NCBI GenBank assembly: GCA_016169945.1
Contig: JADLSH010000324.1
Coordinates: 1-64,000, forward strand
From: Trachythela sp. YZ-2020
Lineage: Eukaryota; Cnidaria; Anthozoa; Malacalcyonacea; Clavulariidae
DNA: 64,000 nucleotides
Direction: 5' to 3'
Under the pieces are notes generated by a model. It searched no databases. It had not been told where the DNA came from and saw only the letters and a program-made list of their open reading frames with translations. Shown in pieces: positions 1 through 10,900 of the stretch (the first letter of the stretch is position 1; every line of letters begins with the position of its first letter). The position numbers and the translations under genes were made by a program.

Positions 1-1735
1 AAGTAAATCCACCTCACCTTGTAATGCCGCTTACCGTGGAAGCTTCGAAGCCGCGCTATGTAATGATGACCGATTCTTAAACCTTTGGATCAAGGACACG
101 CCTTTTAAACTTGATCGTTTGGTAGATTTGCCTCGTTATGTTTTACGCCCAATTCATTTCAAACCGTTTGTGACGACAAGTCTGGTTATGATCACATCGC
201 CCTCTCCATGACAGTCGGACATTTTTTGGTTTTGAGTGGGCTGGCTGGTATTTCGTCAGTAACACCATACCTTTTGGCTGGAAATCATCCGCATATATCT
301 ACCAAACAACTGGTCTCCTCGCTTCCCACTATTTCCGATCGGTGTCAATTCCGTGTTCTTTATATATTGACGATCGACATTCTGGCCAACTCCGTAACTC
401 TCTCAATTCTCCTACTTACGAATGTATTGTTCCACAACGTCGACGAGATTCGGCTTCTGCCTCAGCAGCCATTTTCTTAGTCTGCCACACCTTAATCGCT
501 TTGGGTTATTTCATTGGCCTCAACAAATCGATCCTCATCCCTACGCAAGCAGTCCCGTATCTTGGCTTCTTGGTCGATTCTATTAGGCAAGCTTTTGCAC
601 TCTTACCAAACAAAAGGAAAATCTTCTGTGATTTGCTTAATTCCATTCTTCTCAACAGCCATACCGATCTAAAAACCTTGCAAAGACTTGCGGGTAAATG
701 CCTTTCCTTCTCCCTGGCTATCCCAGGAGCCCGTCTGTTCACGAATGACATCAACATTGCCATTGGGAAAGCCTCACGTAATTCCCGCCCGATACCCTTG
801 TCCCGACATCTCCGAGCTGAACTTGAATGGTGGAGTTTCATTGAGACTTGGCAGGGCTGCCTTTCGTGGCGAAAGGAGGCCCATGAGAGTATCGTCGTCC
901 TCTGCTCGGACGCCAGCAATTTCGCCTGGGGTGGAGTCCTCACTTCTGAGCACCGTCGTCTGGACATTCATGACTACTGGCCAGTTGAGCAATCTGCACT
1001 CGGTATTAATTCAAAAGGTTCTTGCCCTCTCTAATGTCCTTGAGTCATTTTTCCCGCTATTCAGCACTGCTGGGTTGATGTCTTCACAGATAGTCAAGTC
1101 CTAATCAATGCGTGGACGCGCCAAGTGGCTAGATCGTCCGATCTAATCTCATCACTTAAACGCTTGTTTCTTGTCGTGTCTAACCACAATATCAACCTCC
1201 ATCTGCATTATATTTCATCCTGCGACAACCCAGCTGACCGACCTTCGCGCACTCTGTCACTGCAGGACGCCAAACTTTCCGCCTCTTCTTGGAAAACGGT
1301 GCAACAGCGTTTTGGAGGGGATTTGGGGCACACGGTTGATTTAATGGCTCTTCAGTCAAATGCGCAAAGTTCCCTTTCTGGATCACAGCTACCATTTTTC
1401 TCCCCTTACCCAGTTTTGGGAGCTGCCGGGGTTAATGTATTTGCACAACGCCCGTCGCGTAATCCGCAGCTCTTTGTAAATCCCTATGTTTTTCCCCCTA
1501 TTGCCCTCATTCCCCAGCTGCTTCGTTTCCTTTCCGAGGTCGTTGTCTCATGTACCATCGTGATACCTGATGTTCGTCCTCGTGCTTTCTGGTGGCCACT
1601 TCTTCCGCATTCCCAAGCGTTCCTGTTAGCCAAGAAAGGGGAAAAAGGTGTAGTGTTGCCCCCCACCTCGAAAGGTTTCTCGGACACGTGGTCCCTACCT
1701 TGGGACCTGTGGGTCTTCCGCTTGACCCTATAGTG
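1..1735 (+). pseudogene. DIRS-like reverse transcriptase and RNase H, frameshifted
   Basis: This is the polymerase part of a tyrosine-recombinase (DIRS/Ngaro-type) retrotransposon. The window opens inside the RT domain: PLTVEASKPRY is readable near 25-60, DDKSGYDHIALS near 175-207, then FFGFEWAGWYF and the catalytic motif SLYIDDRHSG near 355-385. An RNase H-like segment follows, with CSDASNFAWGG near 900-935 and VDVFTDSQVLINAW near 1075-1115, then the DLMALQSNAQ and GAAGVNVFAQ motifs (about 1340-1450) typical of DIRS RNase H C-termini. The reading frame changes near 60, 175, 207, 1015 and 1070, so no intact polyprotein is encoded. The frame ends at 1733. The recombinase gene follows on the same strand, as expected for DIRS-like elements. 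The 5' part, including any gag, lies outside the window. Motif identification is confident. The exact clade (DIRS1, Ngaro or PAT) is not resolved. Confidence 0.85.
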
Positions 1736-1934
1736 TGACATTCTCTAGCAGTACTTAGACGTTATAATGCTAGCTGTCGTTCGACTTTCATATATGGACA
1801 TTTAACTTTATCACTGTAATTACATAGTTACCATATGTGTTTTCATATTACATTTTTCCTTTCATTTATGTATTGTCGCTCTAATATTTTATTGTGTTTC
1901 TTTCGTCTTAAAATTTAATGTTCTCTATTTACAG

Positions 1935-3291
1935 GCTCTTCCTCATGTAGCTCGCCTGTTTAAACCCGCCGTCGCTTGCCCAACATGCAATTATGCCAAC
2001 GACCATATATTCAAATTCTGTCAACAATGCGGTTATGTCAGGCGCATTGTTCCCTGCACCCTGAAGGATTCTGTGTCCTTTGACTTACTTTCAATAGACA
2101 ATAGGCTTGACCAACTTCAACAGCAGCGTCTGTCCTCTGCTTATTCGAAGCAAAAACAGTCTTTAAAACAGGAGTTCGAGTCGTTCCTGTTTTCGTTGCC
2201 TGCCAGAAAGTCTCTCTTCGATGCCCTCCCATTGGATGTATGTCGTTTCCTGGTATTTAAAGATTCTGGCGCCAAGACCCAGCCCTTCCACAAAAATGGT
2301 TGTCAATACTTGGGTAAACGGGGGCTACAATCATGTGGTTGTCCGCGGCGTCTTGCATACGGTACAGTAGATTCGTACATCGGAAAGCTACGCTCCATCC
2401 TTTCGGAGGCAGGACACCAAGGCGATTGGAACAGGTCGCTCTTGCTAGGGAATCCTGCTACGGATGATCGGGTGAAGGCGTACTTGAAGCAAGTGACTGC
2501 GGAACAGCTTCAGGCACGGGTTACTCCGAAACAGGCAACTCCACTTTTTCCTGACAAGTTATTGTCATTATCCCGGCATCTGGACCAACGGCTTGTTCTC
2601 CCGCATCTTTCCCCAACAGAAATATTTATCAGCGCTCGTGACCAAGCCTATTTTAAGTGTCTTTTTTATTCTGGAGACAGAGCAGGAGATTTGGGTCAAG
2701 TGAAGACAGCTGAAATCGCACGATTTCCCGATGATAACGGGTTCCTATTTAACCATATATGGGGTAAGACTCTTCGTAACGGAGCTACCAATTTGTTTGG
2801 AATGCGCCGGCATCCTAACCCGAGCCTTTGCCCAGTCACCGCAGTTGAGACGTACATGCATGGCAGTGTGTCGGGAGATCGGTATTGACCTCACCAAGGG
2901 CTATCTGTTTCGTCCCATCACTCCGCGGGGTGAGGTAATAGATCGGCCGTTTGCAAGTTCCGCGGCGGAGGCTAGATTTAAGTTGCTTCTCCGTGAAGCC
3001 AAACTTGACGCGGGCGAAACTCTTCATAGCTTTCGAGCTGGTTGCGCACTTACCTTGACGTTGTCGGGTTCGCCCCTTGCTGACGTGATGGCTCATATTG
3101 GATGGTCTGCACCGGCTACTGCTCAGTATTACCTCAAATTATCGAATGTCATCCGGGCTGGTGCCCCACCTGATCTTCTTTCTCAAGAATCTCCAGCCAG
3201 TTCTTTAGTTTTTGAAAAGTATACAGATTTCAACCATTTAAAAAACTTTGTGCTTGCCTTTCCTGCTGCCACTACCACCCCTACCCATTAA
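1935..3291 (+). pseudogene. DIRS-like tyrosine recombinase, one frameshift
   Basis: This is the integrase-replacing tyrosine recombinase of the DIRS-like element. The frame is open from a possible splice acceptor (TTTACAG, about 1928-1934), so an intron of roughly 200 bp may separate it from the polymerase frame that ends at 1733. The N-terminus has a zinc-ribbon pattern (CPTC then CQQC, about 1978-2030). A helical core-binding region follows. The catalytic domain shows the first Arg in YSGDRAGDL (about 2670-2695), the H-x-x-R box LHSFRAGC (about 3022-3045), HIGW (about 3094), and the nucleophile Tyr in AQYYLKLS (about 3122-3145). A frameshift near 2857-2862 splits the domain between VETYM and AVCREIGIDL, so the copy is inactive as read. 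The downstream frame ends at 3291. A Crypton is the alternative for a lone YR gene, but the adjacent RT/RNase H makes DIRS much more likely. Confidence 0.85.
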
Positions 3292-3561
3292 TTTACATCA
3301 ACATATTTCCTTTAATTCACGTATTGTATTTTGTATTTCTGTGATTTGAGGTTTGGATAGTTTTTGGGGTTTGAATAGTTTTGAGGTTTGGGTAATTTTG
3401 GGGGGGCTTGGATAGCTTTGAGGTTGGGATAGTTTTGAGGTTTGGATAGCTTAAGGTTTGGAATCTGGTGGCCTGTCATAGGTACGAAACCGTATAGTGA
3501 GTGTGGCCGCCATACATTCCATATCTTAAAGGAGTACGGGTGAGACCAGTGTAAATGGTAT
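3292..3561. repeat. Spacer with degenerate TTTGAGGTTTGGATAG minisatellite
   Basis: No coding signal is seen. From about 3344 to 3470 there are seven or eight degenerate copies of a 14-19 bp motif related to TTTGAGGTTTGGATAG, with G-run length differences. It lies between the recombinase stop and the satellite and may be part of the 3' end of the DIRS-like element. The rest is unique-looking AT-rich sequence. Confidence 0.6.
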
Positions 3562-3867
3562 ACTATATATATGACTGGATCGCTTAATTATTTGCTAGCA
3601 TGAATTACATTTCAAGTATTTGGACAAATACACTACCAAGTCTAATTTTACAAACAAAATGTGAATTCCCTATTTGTAGACAAGTAATTATCATGCGGGA
3701 AAGTCTAAAGAGCACAAGTAACCGCACGTCTCCACAAGTAACCATCTTTAAGCATTCAAATAAGATGCAATGTGTAGTTATTTTGGACAAATATAACTGT
3801 CTAATGTTACACACAAATTGTGAATTCGCTATTTGTTGACGAATAATCGTCATCCAAGTATAAATAG

Positions 3868-4026
3868 CGCAATTAAGTTACCACAAGTAACCACAAGTAA
3901 CCATCAGTAAGCTTATATAAGTAAGTATATCATATATAGTTATTTAATCAAATGGTTACTTGTGGTTACTTGTGGTTACTTGTGCAAAAAGTCTGTTATT
4001 TTTAGATAAACACATGGTTACTTGGC
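3868..4026. repeat. Inverted clusters of GGTTACTTGTG motif in each satellite unit
   Basis: CCACAAGTAACC repeats twice or more near 3880-3905. Its complement GGTTACTTGTG occurs three times in tandem at about 3954-3986 and partially near 4013-4025. Two further forward copies lie upstream (about 3714-3746). The opposed arms could form a cruciform around the TATATA-rich centre. Copy number in the left arm varies between units (reduced near 12270, 13953, 24017 and 27360), which marks it as a slippage-prone mini-array. Confidence 0.75.
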
Positions 4027-4160
4027 ATTAATATATATGTGTATTATATATACATATATATATAATCTGTATATAAGCATAATATACGCAATAAACACAA
4101 CAATTTTGTTTGCATTAGCCACGGCTATAAGCATTATGTAATACGACACCAATGCATTAG

Positions 4161-4560
4161 TTAGGCAAATTTGCGAGATTTAAAATATATTTTGCTACTA
4201 GTATGCATGTATTCAGTAAACATTATACACCAATAAAATAAAATAAGTATGAAATTAGGACTTCTTTCTCGGAGTTGAATAATTGCTCTTTTGAGTTTGC
4301 GCTCATCTCGTTGTGTCAATGATTTACGCCGACCTTGATAAGACTTTTTCAGCTTTTCGGTATTTTTATTTTTAGTATCAAACCGCTTAAAAACTCTTAG
4401 AAGGCTTGACTTTGACATGTTAACGCAATTTTCCGATACGAATATTTGAATTCGCGCCTCAGCAAGAGGGCTAAAGCTCGCTGCTCTGCAGTTAAATCAT
4501 GAATTCGTGCTATGTTTGTATATTAAAATGAAACTATTGTTACGCAATATAATTAATCTT
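4161..4560 (-). pseudogene. Tc1/mariner-like transposase N-terminus, in every satellite unit
   Basis: Read on the minus strand, the segment ending at 4418 begins MSKSSLLRVFKRF and continues to GRRKSLTQRDERKLKR. This matches the general pattern of the bipartite helix-turn-helix DNA-binding region of Tc1-like transposases (second helix, then a GRPR-like box and a second HTH). Just upstream, in another frame, lies LLRREFKYSYRKIALTC, which reads like the first HTH. The two halves are separated by a frameshift at the ACATGTCAAAG stretch (about 4408-4425). No catalytic DDE/D domain follows. The same fragment starts (minus strand) at 6098, 7781, 9459, 11138, 12813, 14491, 16173, 17845, 19526, 21206, 22880, 24547, 26227, 27899 and 29578. 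Several copies carry a further frameshift where CTCTTTTGAG is shortened. The family call rests on pattern recognition only. Confidence 0.5.
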
Positions 4561-4681
4561 GGAATGATATCGACCAATCAATAGCTCAATTACCACTGAA
4601 TTCTTGCTGAAAGTTTCATAAAGATATCTTGTTTAGTTTTCAAGTTACAGACATTTCAAAAGTATGATAACGCAGTAAAAT

Positions 4682-4947
4682 ACTCAGACAATCAGTGACA
4701 TAATTATTGGACCGATTAGCCTGAAAAGGCAAAATTGCCCCCCTCCCCCCTTTTCAATGTTGGTAGTCTAACATGCATTTTCTATGTTACATGCTATTGT
4801 CTCGTATTAGGCTGTCGATGCTTTTTCCAGCAGATAAACCAACATTGAAACGGGGAGGGGGTTTACCAGTGAATTTTGCACAATTGTGTACAAAAATACC
4901 CTTTCTATACAAGTGTCCCAAATTTCAATGTCACTGATTGTCTGAGT
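4682..4947. mobile_element. 266-bp foldback/MITE-like element inside the satellite unit
   Basis: The ends are a perfect 19-bp inverted repeat: ACTCAGACAATCAGTGACA at 4682-4700 and its complement at 4929-4947. A second, inner inverted pair (TTTTCAATGTTGGT at 4751-4764 and ACCAACATTGAAA near 4838) flanks a loop. The inner arm carries a C-run whose mirror G-run varies in length between copies. No reading frame is seen. The same structure recurs in all full units, so it inserted before the unit was amplified. No clear target duplication was identified. Confidence 0.7.
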
Positions 4948-7900
4948 TTTTCTTATGGCTTGCTGTTAGTTAGGAATTTGTTGGTATTAGTTTGCTAGAT
5001 AATTAAGTCTTATAAGTTGCTATGGTGGTTCTTTAAACATCGTTATATCACATAAAGATGTGATTCGTATGAAATTGTACCCTAAAGCTACGTTTGCTGC
5101 AGATTTTGCTATCTATATATATATTTTATATATAGTGTAGCTTAAAACGCGCGCGCTATATTATTGTAATTTTGCGTGGTTGTAATACAAGCTATGCTTG
5201 CCGGCACTATTTGAAATATTTATTATTGGCCGTTCAATGACACCTCAACTATATATATGACTGGATCGCTTAATTATTTGCTAGCATGAATTACATTTCA
5301 AGTATTTGGACAAATACACTACCAAGTCTAATTTTACAAACAAAATGTGAATTCTATTTGTAGACAAGTAATTATCATGCGGGAAAGTCTAAAGAGCACA
5401 AGTAACCGCACGTCTCCACAAGTAACCATCTTTAAGCATTCAAATAAGATGCAATGTGTAGTTATTTTGGACAAATATAACTGTCTAATGTTACACACAA
5501 ATTGTGAATTCGCTATTTGTTGACGAATAATCGTCATCCAAGTATAAATAGCGCAAGTTACCACAAGTAACCACAAGTAACCATCAGTAAGCTTATATAA
5601 GTAAGTATATCATATATAGTTATTTAATCAAATGGTTACTTGTGGTTACTTGTGGTTACTTGTGCAAAAAGTCTGTTATTTTTAGATAAACACATGGTTA
5701 CTTGGCATTAATATATATGTGTATTATATATACATATATATATAATCTGTATATAAGCATAATATACGCAATAAACACAACAATTTTGTTTGCATTAGCC
5801 ACGGCTATAAGCATTATGTAATACGACACCAATGCATTAGTTAGGCAAATTTATGAGATTTAAAATATATTTTGCTACTAGTATGCATGTATTCAGTAAA
5901 CATTATACACCAATAAAATAAAATAAGTATGAAATTAGGACTTCTTTCTCGGAGTTGAATAATTGCTCTTTTGAGTTTGCGCTCATCTCGTTGTGTCAAT
6001 GATTTACGCCGACCTTGATAAGACTTTTTCAGCTTTTCGGTATTTTTATTTTTAGTATCAAACCGCTTAAAAACTCTTAGAAGGCTTGACTTTGACATGT
6101 TAACGCAATTTTCCGATACGAATATTTGAATTCGCGCCTCAGCAAGAGGGCTAAAGCTCGCTGCTCTGCAGTTAAATCATGAATTCGTGCTATGTTTGTA
6201 TATTAAAATGAAACTATTGTTACGCAATATAATTAATCTTGGAATGATATCGACCAATCAATAGCTCAATTACCACTGAATTCTTGCTGAAAGTTTCATA
6301 AAGATATCTTGTTTAGTTTTCAAGTTACAGACATTTCAAAAGTATGATAACGCAGTAAAATACTCAGACAATCAGTGACATAATTATTGGACCGATTAGC
6401 CTGAAAAGGCAAAATTGCCCCCTTCCCCCCTTTTCAATGTTGGTAGTCTAACATGCATTTTCTATGTTACATGCTATTGTCTCGTATTAGGCTGTCGATG
6501 CTTTTTCCAGCAGATAAACCAACATTGAAACGGGGGGAGGGGGTTTACCAGTGAATTTTGCACAATTGTGTACAAAAATACCCTTTCTATACAAGTGTCC
6601 CAAATTTCAATGTCACTGATTGTCTGAGTTTTTCTTATGGCTTGCTGTTAGTTAGGAATTTGTTGGTATTAGTTTGCTAGATAATTAAGTCTTATAAGTT
6701 GCTATGGTGGTTCTTTAAACATCGTTATATCACATAAAGATGTGATTCGTATGAAATTGTACCCTAAAGCTACGTTTGCTGCAGATTTTGCTATCTATAT
6801 ATATATTTTATATATAGTGTAGCTTAAAACGCGCGCGCTATATTATTGTAATTTTGCGTGGTTGTAATACAAGCTATGCTTGCCGGCACTATTTGAAATA
6901 TTTATTATTGGCCGTTCAATGACACCTCAACTATATATATGACTGGATCGCTTAATTATTTGCTAGCATGAATTACATTTCAAGTATTTGGACAAATACA
7001 CTACCAAGTCTAATTTTACAAACAAAATGTGAATTCCCTATTTGTAGACAAGTAATTATCATGCGGGAAAGTCTAAAGAGCACAAGTAACCGCACGTCTC
7101 CACAAGTAACCATCTTTAAGCATTCAAATAAGATGCAATGTGTAGTTATTTTGGACAAATATAACTGTCTAATGTTACACACAAATTGTGAATTCGCTAT
7201 TTGTTGACGAATAATCGTCATCCAAGTATAAATAGCGCAAGTTACCACAAGTAACCACAAGTAACCATCAGTAAGCTTATATAAGTAAGTATATCATATA
7301 TAGTTATTTAATCAAATGGTTACTTGTGGTTACTTGTGGTTACTTGTGCAAAAAGTCTGTTATTTTTAGATAAACACATGGTTACTTGGCATTAATATAT
7401 ATGTGTATTATATATACATATATATATAATCTGTATATAAGCATAATATACGCAATAAACACAACAATTTTGTTTGCATTAGCCACGGCTATAAGCATTA
7501 TGTAATACGACACCAATGCATTAGTTAGGCAAATTTATGAGATTTAAAATATATTTTGCTACTAGTATGCATGTATTCAGTAAACATTATACACCAATAA
7601 AATAAAATAAGTATGAAATTAGGACTTCTTTCTCGGAGTTGAATAATTGCTCTTTGAGTTTGCGCTCATCTCGTTGTGTCAATGATTTACGCCGACCTTG
7701 ATAAGACTTTTTCAGCTTTTCGGTATTTTTATTTTTAGTATCAAACCGCTTAAAAACTCTTAGAAGGCTTGACTTTGACATGTTAACGCAATTTTCCGAT
7801 ACGAATATTTGAATTCGCGCCTCAGCAAGAGGGCTAAAGCTCGCTGCTCTGCAGTTAAATCATGAATTCGTGCTATGTTTGTATATTAAAATGAAACTAT

Positions 7901-10900
7901 TGTTACGCAATATAATTAATCTTGGAATGATATCGACCAATCAATAGCTCAATTACCACTGAATTCTTGCTGAAAGTTTCATAAAGATATCTTGTTTAGT
8001 TTTCAAGTTACAGACATTTCAAAAGTATGATAACGCAGTAAAATACTCAGACAATCAGTGACATAATTATTGGACCGATTAGCCTGAAAAGGCAAAATTG
8101 CCCCTCCCCTTTTCAATGTTGGTAGTCTAACATGCATTTTCTATGTTACATGCTATTGTCTCGTATTAGGCTGTCGATGCTTTTTCCAGGAGATAAACCA
8201 ACATTGAAACGGGGAGGGGGTTTACCAGTGAATTTTGCACAATTGTGTACAAAAATACCCTTTCTATACAAGTGTCCCAAATTTCAATGTCACTGATTGT
8301 CTGAGTTTTTCTTATGGCTTGCTGTTAGTTAGGAATTTGTTGGTATTAGTTTGCTAGATAATTAAGTCTTATAAGTTGCTATGGTGGTTCTTTAAACATC
8401 GTTATATCACATAAAGATGTGATTCGTATGAAATTGTACCCTAAAGCTACGTTTGCTGCAGATTTTGCTATCTATATATATATTTTATATATAGTGTAGC
8501 TTAAAACGCGCGCGCTATATTATTGTAATTTTGCGTGGTTGTAATACAAGCTATGCTTGCCGGCACTATTTGAAATATTTATTATTGGCCGTTCAATGAC
8601 ACCTCAACTATATATATGACTGGATCGCTTAATTATTTGCTAGCATGAATTACATTTCAAGTATTTGGACAAATACACTACCAAGTCTAATTTTACAAAC
8701 AAAATGTGAATTCCCTATTTGTAGACAAGTAATTATCATGCGGGAAAGTCTAAAGAGCACAAGTAACCGCACGTCTCCACAAGTAACCATCTTTAAGCAT
8801 TCAAATAAGATGCAATGTGTAGTTATTTTGGACAAATATAACTGTCTAATGTTACACACAAATTGTGAATTCGCTATTTGTTGACGAATAATCGTCATCC
8901 AAGTATAAATAGCGCAAGTTACCACAAGTAACCACAAGTAACCATCAGTAAGCTTATATAAGTAAGTATATCATATATAGTTATTTAATCAAATGGTTAC
9001 TTGTGGTTACTTGTGGTTACTTGTGCAAAAAGTCTGTTATTTTTAGATAAACACATGGTTACTTGGCATTAATATATATGTGTATTATATATACATATAT
9101 ATATAATCTGTATATAAGCATAATATACGCAATAAACACAACAATTTTGTTTGCATTAGCTACGGCTATAAGCATTATGTAATACGACACCAATGCATTA
9201 GTTAGGCAAATTTGCGAGATTTAAAATATATTTTGCTACTAGTATGCATGTATTCAGTAAACATTATACACCAATAAAATAAAATAAGTATGAAATTAGG
9301 ACTTCTTTCTCGGAGTTGAATAATTGCTCTTTTGAGTTTGCGCTCATCTCGTTGTGTCAATGATTTACGCCGACCTTGATAAGACTTTTTCAGCTTTTCG
9401 GTATTTTTATTTTTAGTATCAAACCGCTTAAAAACTCTTAGAAGGCTTGACTTTGACATGTTAACGCAATTTTCCGATACGAATATTTGAATTCGCGCCT
9501 CAGCAAGAGGGCTAAAGCTCGCTGCTCTGCAGTTAAATCATGAATTCGTGCTATGTTTGTATATTAAAATGAAACTATTGTTACGCAATATAATTAATCT
9601 TGGAATGATATCGACCAATCAATAGCTCAATTACCACTGAATTCTTGCTGAAAGTTTCATAAAGATATCTTGTTTAGTTTTCAAGTTACAGACATTTCAA
9701 AAGTATGATAACGCAGTAAAATACTCAGACAATCAGTGACATAATTATTGGACCGATTAGCCTGAAAAGGCAAAATTGCCCCTCCCCCTTTTCAATGTTG
9801 GTAGTCTAACATGCATTTTCTATGTTACATGCTATTGTCTCGTATTAGGCTGTCGATGCTTTTTCCAGCAGATAAACCAACATTGAAACGGGGAGGGGGT
9901 TTACCAGTGAATTTTGCACAATTGTGTACAAAAATACCCTTTCTATACAAGTGTCCCAAATTTCAATGTCACTGATTGTCTGAGTTTTTCTTATGGCTTG
10001 CTGTTAGTTAGGAATTTGTTGGTATTAGTTTGCTAGATAATTAAGTCTTATAAGTTGCTATGGTGGTTCTTTAAACATCGTTATATCACATAAAGATGTG
10101 ATTCGTATGAAATTGTACCCTAAAGCTACGTTTGCTGCAGATTTTGCTATCTATATATATATTTTATATATAGTGTAGCTTAAAACGCGCGCGCTATATT
10201 ATTGTAATTTTGCGTGGTTGTAATACAAGCTATGCTTGCCGGCACTATTTGAAATATTTATTATTGGCCGTTCAATGACACCTCAACTATATATATGACT
10301 GGATCGCTTAATTATTTGCTAGCATGAATTACATTTCAAGTATTTGGACAAATACACTACCAAGTCTAATTTTACAAACAAAATGTGAATTCCCTATTTG
10401 TAGACAAGTAATTATCATGCGGGAAAGTCTAAAGAGCACAAGTAACCGCACGTCTCCACAAGTAACCATCTTTAAGCATTCAAATAAGATGCAATGTGTA
10501 GTTATTTTGGACAAATATAACTGTCTAATGTTACACACAAATTGTGAATTCGCTATTTGTTGACGAATAATCGTCATCCAAGTATAAATAGCGCAAGTTA
10601 ACATTAGTAACCACAAGTAACCATCAGTAAGCTTATATAAGTAAGTATATCATATATAGTTATTTAATCAAATGGTTACTTGTGGTTACTTGTGGTTACT
10701 TGTGCAAAAAGTCTGTTATTTTTAGATAAACACATGGTTACTTGGCATTAATATATATGTGTATTATATATACATATATATATAATCTGTATATAAGCAT
10801 AATATACGCAATAAACACAACAATTTTGTTTGCATTAGCCACGGCTATAAGCATTATGTAATACGACACCAATGCATTAGTTAGGCAAATTTGCGAGATT

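Noticed and set aside
506..967. Minus-strand 153-codon frame over the DIRS RNase H region
   Set aside because: It is antisense to recognisable RT/RNase H sequence and has no motif of its own.
3600..3853. Recurring 79-codon plus-strand and 82-95-codon minus-strand frames in every satellite unit
   Set aside because: They overlap on opposite strands, are broken by indels in several copies, resemble no family I know, and recur only because the DNA repeats.
3714..3990. Short direct and inverted repeats considered as a CRISPR array
   Set aside because: The motifs are tandem or opposed without unique spacers of constant size, and the window is clearly eukaryotic.
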